Assembly (NCBI GenBank): GCA_030248215.1
Contig: JASANG010002407.1
Location: 19,844-83,843 of the forward strand
Reading direction: 5' to 3'
DNA length: 64,000 bases
Origin: Enoplolaimus lenunculus
Taxonomy: Eukaryota > Nematoda > Enoplea > Enoplida > Thoracostomopsidae
Made by a program: the position numbers and the translations under genes. The first letter of the stretch is position 1, and the number at the start of each line of letters is the position of its first letter. Positions 55,846 through 64,000 of the stretch are shown here, piece by piece. Under the pieces are notes generated by a model. It was not told the origin of the DNA. It made no database searches and saw only the letters and a program-made list of their open reading frames with translations.

Positions 55846-56088
55846 TAGATTTCAGTGAGTTGATTTTAACTCAGAATGAGTTGAATCCACTCAGAAGTCA
55901 GCTCTCAATTAGGTGTTTCAGAATTTAGACTTCTGAATTGATCGAACTCATTCTGAGTTAATTAATCATCACTCGGAATTATATCAGCTCCGTGTCAGAT
56001 AATATTTATTGTCATTAACTCAGAAACAACTAGAAATAAGTAATTCTCTCTCTGAGTTGATTAATCAGCTCATTTCAATTTCCAGTAT
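55846..56088. mobile_element. Foldback MITE, CACTGTAAATTTCARTGAGTT family, diverged
   Basis: CACTAGATTTCAGTGAGTTG on the left, inverse ...GTTGATTAATCAGCTCATTTC on the right, GAGTTGATTTTAACTCAGAA body words. Confidence 0.65.
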
Positions 56089-56814
56089 GGTTTTAAGTTA
56101 ACTTTCTGCGAAATTTCGGAAATTCTTTCCTGAAAATTGGGACAAAAGTAAAACGAAACACGCTAAACTGTTCACTTTTGCAAAAGTTATGCAAATTTCT
56201 ACTATCGAGATTGCTGGAACCTCCGGTAAAAGTTCTACCGGAGTCGAAAGCACTCCTTCGGTTGTACCCTGAAAATTTGTAAGCGCGTGTGTCATTATTC
56301 ACGTGTCCAAATGAGCTGATTTGTACTGTACCTAAATTTAAGTGGGGGGGAGAAGTATAGGGCATTCTAAGACGCTCTTCCTGGTTATGCTTTCAGAAAC
56401 GTATTAATTTTAGTTCTATTTTTTCTTTATGTTACGTTTAACACCGGTTAATTTATGTTCATTTTTGCTTGTCCGCTGCTCTAGTAGCAGGTCACATTTC
56501 CTTTATGGTCGCTCCGAAACATTTTGGAGTATACGCTTATTTTTGGATAATGCGGTTTGTGCTAACTCAATTTAGCTTAATGTGGACAATTCATCTCTGT
56601 GCCATCGTCGGGTGGGTAAAGTTTTTTCAGAAACTTTAATGGTACCGCACAACGTTGTGGGCTGACAATGTTTTTCGTGTATGATTGTTATTGTAGGTTC
56701 GCGGCCTACACCCAAAATAAATTGTCTTGAAATTTCAACTCATATACTTTCTTAAATTTTCAATACACCAGTCGTAGCGGAACTACATTTATTGAGCGAC
56801 GCTCGAACACATGT
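56089..56814. other. Intergenic, no gene seen
   Basis: A stretch around 56210-56275 reads AACCTCCGGTAAAAGTTCTA and GTTGTACCCTG, reminiscent of the GGGTGTAA/CCGGT element family. No exon supported. Confidence 0.35.
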
Positions 56815-57668
56815 AAGCAATTAAGGTAATGTGCAAATTAGTTATTAGCTAACCATTCATTTAAAGGTTTTGGAGGTTTGTAAGCAATTTCCTCAGATTT
56901 CTCGCACCCAAAAACCTTTGAGACACCCTAATAATTGTTGGAATAATTTAAAAAGTCCTAATTTTGTCTTGTTAATTAAGCTAATATGCAAATTAGCTAT
57001 TAGCTAGCTATTCAATTATCTGTTTTCAATGTTTGTAAACAATTTATTCAGATAAACCTTCAGTAAACCGTAATAATTACTGAAATAATTTAAAAAGTCC
57101 TAGTTTTGTCTTGTCAATTAAGCTAATGTGCAAATTAGCTATTAGCTAACTATTCAATTATCGGTTTTGGATGTTTTTAAACTATTTATTCAAATTCCTC
57201 GCACCTAAAAACCCTTTAGTGCTGATATTATATTGCTTTTAACTTTAATAATTAGTGAAATATTGTAAAAAGTCCTAATTTAGGCTTATAAACTATGCTA
57301 ATATGCAAATTATCTATTAGCTAACTGCTCAATTTATCGGTTTTGGAGGTTTGTAAACAGTCTACGCAGATTCCTCGCACCCAAAAACTTTCAGTAAACC
57401 CTAAAAATTAGATTGCTTCTAACTGTAATAATTAGTGAAATACTGTGGAAAGTCCTAATTTAAACTTAATTAATTATGCAAATTAGCCTGTAGCTAATAA
57501 ACGGCTTAAAATTTTAAAACCCTAATGCAATGTTAACACCCCAGGATAATTGGCCTTCAAACAAAAAAGTTTACGGACGGACAGACGGACGGACGGACAT
57601 CCACCTTTCGACCCCCAAGTACAAAACATAAAACGCTTCGCGAAACTCCGAGCTTCGCTCGGAGCGTG
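56815..57668 (-). repeat. Dispersed repeat with ATGCAAATTAGC tandem units, inverted copy
   Basis: Four tandem units of about 155 bp, each with GCTAATATGCAAATTAGCTA, CGGTTTTGGAGGTTTGTAAA, CGCACCCAAAAACC and AAAAAGTCCTAATTT. Then come a GGACGGACAGACGGACGGAC run, AAGTACAAAACATAAAACGC and a terminal hairpin CTCCGAG-CTTCG-CTCGGAG. It is the inverse of 54446-54990. The terminal hairpin recalls a Helitron 3' end, but the CTRR that should follow is not evident. Confidence 0.75.
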
Positions 57669-58754
57669 TCTTATAAGTCTTTAAACCAGCGCGAGGATTA
57701 GTGTGAAAACAAGCGTAATGCTAAGGTACTCTATGATCGTTCCCGCGAGAAAACGAGGCGCTTCTAAGACTAATATGAGACTCAAGCGATTAGTACGGTA
57801 AGAAATAATGCACACATCGTACCTTCATCATCCAAATACTGTTGGACTTTTTAGAGAACTTGCCACATTTGCAGAAACACATAAGAAATACTATATTAAC
57901 AAAAATGGACTAATTGCAAGAACGCTCATTTAGAAATAACGATTTTTCAAACACAAAGTTTCCAATATTTAACTGATTATAACTAATTTACCACGAAACT
58001 GTAAATATTCCGGTTCCTGCATCTTTGAATGCCGGAACAGGAACAGAAATTGAATTTTGCAGGAACTCCGGTCGGAACAGGAATGCCGGTTTAATTCTGT
58101 TCAAGGCAATGTTCACATCTCTAACTGAATTTTTCCTAAGTTTTTATAACGCTTTAACTGAATTCATTGTAGGACCCAGACACTTTCGGATCCAAGGTCC
58201 ACCCCATTCTTGGTCTCTCAACAAAGATCAAAACTAGGAGTTTGTATTAAGGTTTTGCTTTAAAATGGCGTTTAGCGTTTTGTTCACTTTGCTTGCGGGG
58301 TTTTTTTCAACTACTATATCTCGCCCCGTTCGTTTTCGTAATTTTTTTGAATCATGCTACTGTTTACTGTGGCGTCGCCAGAATATTACGTTTGGGTTCG
58401 CAAGTAGGGCCAAGTGAAAAATTTTTATAAATACCCCCGCACGAAGTAGAAGTTTTGGAATGTTTTTACTCTCCGTATAGCCATAACTATATAAGAATTG
58501 CTTAGGGAACCCTGTGGGTACCAGCTATTCCCCCCTTGCATATAGCTGGCGGCATCCATTTATGTTTATTGAACACAAGGTATGCTGTATTGAATTTTGC
58601 TAATCAGGTAAACAATAGTTTGAATTTACAAACTATATTGACTTCTTGCTCGCGAGTTTTTTTTAATATTATATCTTTGTTCGACCCCTTTGTGAAATTT
58701 CTGGATTTGCCACTGCTAACAGAATCCTGTAATTTGATTCGCTTGGTGACTATG
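57669..58754. other. Intergenic, no gene seen
   Basis: 58015-58090 has GGAACAGGAACAG words shared with 28855-28990, and 58700-58720 has TTTCTGGATTTGCCACTG, the end of a hAT-like MITE. No supported exon. Confidence 0.35.
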
Positions 58755-58917
58755 CAGGCCTGTAGCCAGGTCACCTTGCTAGGCGGGGCTAAAAATTTTC
58801 AGGAGGGGCATTCAAGGCTTTTCAATGACTTACAAATAACGTTAAAAATTCTCTAGGGGGCCAAAATTTTTCCAAGGGGGGCTGAACCCCTTTGGTTCCA
58901 CCTGGCTACGAGTCCGC
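58755..58917 (+). mobile_element. MITE of the CAGGCCTGTAGCCAG family
   Basis: CAGGCCTGTAGCCAGGTCAC on the left, inverse ...CCTGGCTACGAGTCC on the right, with TTGCTAGGCGGGGCTAAAAA and GGGGCTGAACCCC inside. CAGG ends and this TIR fit hAT-type MITEs (inference). Confidence 0.75.
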
Positions 58918-59918
58918 GAGTATGTCATTCTACATCGTATCCATTTATTTGTTTTGGTGGAAATACGACACCACGGTCTTTTGAAGCTGCAAGAGTATGC
59001 GTGTTTTAATTTTTAGTATATTTGGTTTTGATATCAGCTAATTTCACTTCGACGGGCAATTTATATTCGAGTCAGGCGTGCTTACGTGACAATAACCGGC
59101 ATTGGTTTGGTTTTCACTGAAATGTGACCGGTTTGAGTGGGTTTTATGGAGTTTTTGAATTTTATATTATTAAAAGTTGTTTATTTTTAAATTGTGGTTT
59201 TATTTGCAGTTAGAATAAGGCTAACGATTGCGCAGTAGAGCGCAGTATCGTTTTTGAAACCCTCTGTTGTATTTTGTCTCGCGGATTTAAATCGCTAGTA
59301 CCACTTTTAAAATTGGTGTAGAGTATTTGCGCTCTGTTCAGTTAAACGCCTGCCAAGCTGGTAGTTTGTCAAAATAGTTGGATTTTGAAATTTTTTTGGC
59401 ATAATTGACGTTGACATCGCGTGCCTTATTCCGCGTTGAAATTCGAATTTTCAAATAATTAGTTTTTTTCGATCCTACTCCTAGGTACAACCCATGGAAC
59501 GGAAAATTTTTTGACAAAAAGGTTTGCAAAAATTTTCAAAATCTGACCATTTTTGGGTAAACGATAATTGGTTGGCCCTTATCGAAAAAGAGCCGGATAT
59601 CGTTCTGTTGGTACAGATTTAGTAAAATTTATTCTAAACCTGTTCGTCGGTATCAAAGCGATCGGTTATTTTGTTCAAGTTTTACTTTCTAGTTTGTGTA
59701 TTTATGGATCAACTAAGCACCAAACTTGGCTTAATTATACATGCAATGGCATCACGGATATGTTTTTAATTTTTGGTGTTTAATATTTTTATTGAAGTTT
59801 CAGATATATCTATTTTATCAGACTCGCTAGCTTTGTGCTTGATATGGAGGTTATAGAGAACTTTAGTGGTTTTTATCGTGAGCTTCCGCGTTTGGTATGT
59901 TAATCCTGATCTCAAGGT
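58918..59918. other. Upstream region of the antiporter gene, no other gene seen
   Basis: 59450-59570 shares AAAATTTTTTGACAAAAAGG and ATTTTTGGGTAAACG-type words with the 35690-37150 inverted repeat. An in-frame TGA at 59907-59909 precedes the antiporter start. Confidence 0.4.
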
Positions 59919-62900
59919 ATGAACAAATTAGCTGAAACACCTTATTGCAAGGGTATTGCATGCACGGAGCCGGAGTTGTTGGTAAATCAGGGGGTGAAAG
60001 GGAACAATGATTCTGATGAAGGAGATAAAGCGGAACGAGCGCAGTGCTCCTGTAATGCTGATATCGGCGTGAGTCATTTGGATACAGCAGATGGTTGTGA
60101 ATGTTTTGATCGACAGATTTCGCACGAGTCAAGAGTTCAACTGGTTGCGCCTGTTAGGAATGAAGGAGTACGATTGGTTCGAGGAGACAAGAACGAATTA
60201 ACAGGTGGTTTGCCTCAAGATGGCGAGGCGGACGATGAAGAAGAGAAGAACAATACTCCTACGTGCTGTTTTGTGATCTGTGGACGTACAATGGCGAGAC
60301 CGTTTATGCGCGAGAATTACGACATTCCGAGCGACGAGGCGAAAAGAACACGAAGTCAAAAGGTGTTAAGTGCGATTTTGTGCCCACCGCAAGGATTGGT
60401 AAGCGGAATGTAGGAAAGAGTTCTACGTAGTAGGAAATACTATATTATACATTGTGTACATGTATACATCGATCTATATGTAAGTTCGATCTATATGTAA
60501 GTATACGTATATATACATATAAAACGAGTCGCAAAATATAGAGGTAATAAAATTATTAAGATGTCTTGTGTAGGTTGCAGGGTGCAACCGGAATTTCATA
60601 ATACCGGGAACGTAAGCGGAATCGGAAATTTAAAATAATACGCTATTTTCTACCGGAACGAGACCGAATAGTGTAAAACAACTGTTACCAAAAATCAATT
60701 TTTGCAGAATTAAAATATTGCCCTCATAGGAAGTTATTTAGCATTTGTTACCAACATAATTATTAACTTAACCATTCTACCATTTAAATTAAGGCGTCAA
60801 ATCGCTATTTTAAAGACCTTTTGTGTAATTTGTAAATTTCGCTAACGTCATGCTTTTACTAGTTAATTCTAAAAGAATAATCGTAAAACGATTTCACCTT
60901 TAACTTCTACAGCTTAGAATTATCAGCACCGAGAATAGTGAAAAATCCGGTGAAAAATATAGGATCCGGATAGTTGGAACACCGGATTTTCCTACCAGAA
61001 CCCGAATTTCAATTGCACCCCGATATGTTGTATTTTAGCGATCTGCTTTCGGTTTACGTACCTGGTATCAACCTATTGGATATCAGATGTTTACGGTTGT
61101 GGCCCCGAATGCCATAAAGCGGTTTTTTATAAATAGATATATGAAATATTTTGCCGCGATTGCGTTTCTAGGCAAATCCATAAGCGTAATTTTAAATGCG
61201 GTGTTTTTTTACAAATTTGGTGACAATGCTTATAATATTGTATGAATTCTATACCGTGATAAATACTCATGAAGATTGTTGTTTTGCGATTCTGTTTGCA
61301 GCTTCACTCAGCAATGCTCAGTGTTACAGTATCTGCATTTGTTTATGCTCTCGCGTATTGTTTATTTGATCAACCGGTGGCAGAAATTGTTGTCAAACGT
61401 AAATTGCCGAGATGGAAACTTGTGAATGGAACCGTAGTATTTTTTGTGAATGCGACTAATAAACTTGTATCGGCGTCTTCGTTTGATAGTAAGTCTTGTG
61501 CATTCGCCATAGCTTAGCTTTAGGCTTAGGAAAAGGTTTGCCTACGCCTAATTATTTACCTAAGTGCTTTCCTAAAGTTAAGCGTTTAGCTTTTGATGTT
61601 GGTTGAAAGTGCTCAAGAGCCGGACGTTATTTAAACTTAGAAAAGAGAGCAGTTATTTATAACTCTTACTTTTAGTATGTTTATTGTTAATTTTATTAAC
61701 AGCATAATGTTGAGTATAGCGCAAATTTACTAAAATGCCGAAGTTATATTGTTTTAGGTGCGTACGCTAGTTTCAAAGGATTATATGTTCTTATTCTTTC
61801 ATGTTACGCGTGCGGTTGGCTTGCGTCAATTGCTAAACTACCTCCACTTTTCGGTAAGTTTAAATTGTGTGAGTATGTTGGATTAGATATTTTTTGAAAA
61901 TTTACAGAATTCTCTACTTGTAGCACTTTTAGTAAATTTAAAGTGTGAAACATAATATTATACGTTTACCATTAACCATGCCTGATTGTTCATGTAACAT
62001 GTAAACACACTTTACACGCTTATTATTACGTTTAAAGTATGCTTGAAGTCCAAAAAGTAGAATTAAGGCTAAAAATATTTAACCGGAGCGCAAAATCTCC
62101 AAATAATGCTTCAAGGCGCTTTGGCCGCGTGGGAGCCTACATTCCCCAAGTCGCGATCCGCCACGTAACATTTCGTTTGATTATAGCTTCAATTTTTTCA
62201 GGAATGTTAGTGGCAGGATTTGTGTTACGGAATGTTCCAATGATTGATTTTGTGTCTCAAATTGACCCTTTATGGGCGGCGTATTTAAGGTGTGTATAAT
62301 TTCACTTGAACGAGCATAATGTTGTTAATCGGTAAAAGTTTTAGTTTTACGGAACCAATAATCTTTGTGTTGATTTTAAGAACCGCATTGGTTTTTGGAG
62401 GCTTTGAAATACAAATTTTGAGTGAAGTAACTTCGGTATAAGGGTTTTGATATCAATATATTGGAAAACAAGGGTTTGCTTATGTTGGTATGATCTGTCT
62501 TAGTTATAGCCAGAGTTAATCATAGTCTTTGTATTGCAGACCAGACCTGGAATATTGAATTGACAGTTTCTATGTAGAACGAAATGTATGTATGTACCTG
62601 ACTCGTGTCAGTACATCCCACTTAGATTAATATATAAAAAACCTTTTTCCTGTAATTTTGAATTTTCAGACAAGCGGCATTTGGCGTTGTTCTTATTCAA
62701 GCTGGTTTAGGACTCGATTTAAAGGTTTTGGCGAAACTAAAAGGCCCGTGCATCCGACTAACCCTCTTGCCGTGTGTCGCTGAGGGTGTGACTGTTGGCG
62801 TGCTTGCTCCGTTTATCTTAGGCTGGCCACGTATTTACGGGTTCATGCTCGGGTGAGTACATCCTTATTGTCTGATTTTATTTTGTATAACTTCTAGGCC

Positions 62901-63913
62901 AACAGCGACATCGTAACGGTGTTAGAAACGTAACAAGGGGGTGTCAAGTGGACTTAGTTCTTTTCGGTGAGGTGGTGCAGTTGATTTGAACGAAATTACG
63001 CATACAAGAGAATATCTTTGGCGGTTCGGTAATTAGGGATTGACACCCTACTCGGCTCAACCACTCAACTCAATTTACCCCTGTTTCAAGCCCCCACTCG
63101 AGACTGCTCCTCTTGCCTGTTGAGTATTTTTAGCGTTTATAATTTTTGGACGTTAGTGTTGAACTGATATATTGGCTTTATAAAATCAACGCATCGTCAA
63201 CGGTATTAGTATTTCATGTAGCATGCATTTACTTTTTTACTGTGTTCTCACATGAATATGGTTAAATATATAATAAACCATTTAGCACCTATTTGCGTAT
63301 ATAGCGCGGAGCCCAGATGCAGGCTAATAGCTAATAAACTAGAACTTACAGAGGATTTAAATTTTGTCTTTTGGATTGTCACGGCATCTTGTTAGCTTAA
63401 ACTAATATAGCATTTGGAAATGGGAACATTTTCAAATTAGTTGGCTAATCGATTAGTATATTAGGTATGTGCTCTGTGCCAGTAAAACTATTTTTACGGG
63501 TTTAAGTACAGGCATTGTAGTATTAAGGTAAGGATTGGTGCAGTGTTTTTCACGTAATGGGTGAAGCTGCTTTGTAAGCTTGTAACAGTGGGTCATAAAA
63601 TGCGTTTGTGCTTTATAAACTTAGAATGTTTAGCTAGTCTGATGATTAAAAACGTAAGAATATAAGTCCTAGCTTCACTCAATACGTGTACTTCCACTGC
63701 TACTGGTATACCAGCTATGCAAAATTTTATGTTTCAGGTTTGTCTTGGGTGCTGTTAGTCCAGCAGTTCTAGTTCCGTTAATGTTGTACCTTCAAAATAA
63801 TCGGCTTGGTGTGGCGAAAGGAATCCCTACGCTAGTGATTGCAGCGTCTAGTTTTGATGATGTGGTTGCAATAACGACGTTTAGCGCACTTGTAGGAGCA
63901 ACTTTTTCATCAA
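59919..63913 (+). CDS. SLC9B2: SLC9B-family (NHA-type) Na+/H+ antiporter, 3' end beyond window
   Basis: Exons 59919-60398, 61302-61488, 61758-61853, 62202-62289, 62670-62852 and 63738-63913 join in compatible phases into 403 residues, and the last exon ends in a GTAAGT donor, so the gene continues. The ATG has an in-frame stop 10-12 bases before it. Residues 1-150 are hydrophilic and acidic (DDEEE near 110). CPPQGL, at the end of exon 1, precedes the first membrane segments, as in vertebrate NHA2. Exons 3-6 give hydrophobic segments including ILSCYACGWLASIA, FGVVLIQAGLGLDL and FVLGAVSPAVLVPLML. The ion-binding pair is present in IAASSFDDVVA (two adjacent Asp, matching NHA2 D278-D279 as I recall). 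It exchanges Na+ or Li+ for H+ across membranes. SLC9B1 versus SLC9B2 cannot be separated here; the symbol marks the family. Confidence 0.93.
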
Positions 63914-64000
63914 GTAAGTGTTCTCTGCGATTGAGATGCATTTGCGTACAGCAGAAATTGTAGTTGTAATATTTCGGTTTGAAATGTTCGGTCACATACT

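Overview
The window comes from an AT-rich, intron-rich animal genome. It holds spliced orthologues of metazoan genes (a Rap-type small GTPase, VIPAS39/SPE-39, PSME3IP1/FAM192A, an SLC9B Na+/H+ antiporter) and a secreted trypsin-inhibitor-like (TIL) protein. Introns follow GT-AG with T-rich acceptors such as TTTTCAG. The phylum cannot be fixed from this sequence. A recurrent core made of GCCTAA/TTAGGC units equals the nematode telomere unit, but here it sits inside dispersed mobile elements, so it is only a weak taxonomic hint.

Layout. 5-1291: an open frame with an RRM-like C-terminus (origin uncertain). 1.3-14.2 kb: repeats only, dominated by a nested pair of TIR elements (4043-9678 containing 4783-7375). 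14292-19130 (+): a four-exon gene for a 65-residue secreted acidic peptide. 21802-24421 (+): three-exon gene for a two-TIL-domain secreted protein. 24.6-30.3 kb: gene-free. 30336-35320 (+): six-exon Rap-like GTPase with a cysteine-rich prenylated tail. 38006-48704 (-): at least 15 exons of VIPAS39, with a 5'-truncated LINE in one intron. 51462-53945 (+): five-exon PSME3IP1. 54-59.9 kb: repeats. 59919 to the window end (+): the first six coding exons of an SLC9B (NHA-type) antiporter, which runs off the window.

The genes are not an operon or pathway cluster. They are ordinary spaced animal genes. The notable feature is the mobile-element load: about 20 copies of a MITE group with 8-bp target duplications whose interiors consist of telomere-like TTAGGC repeats, several palindromic MITE families, hAT-like MITEs that landed on a splice donor and on a stop codon, a TTAA-flanked element carrying a tRNA-like sequence, and a tRNA-derived SINE. 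No transposase gene is recognisable, so all these DNA elements look non-autonomous.

Exon boundaries were placed by eye from splice signals, reading-frame continuity and remembered protein families. No alignment or search was run.
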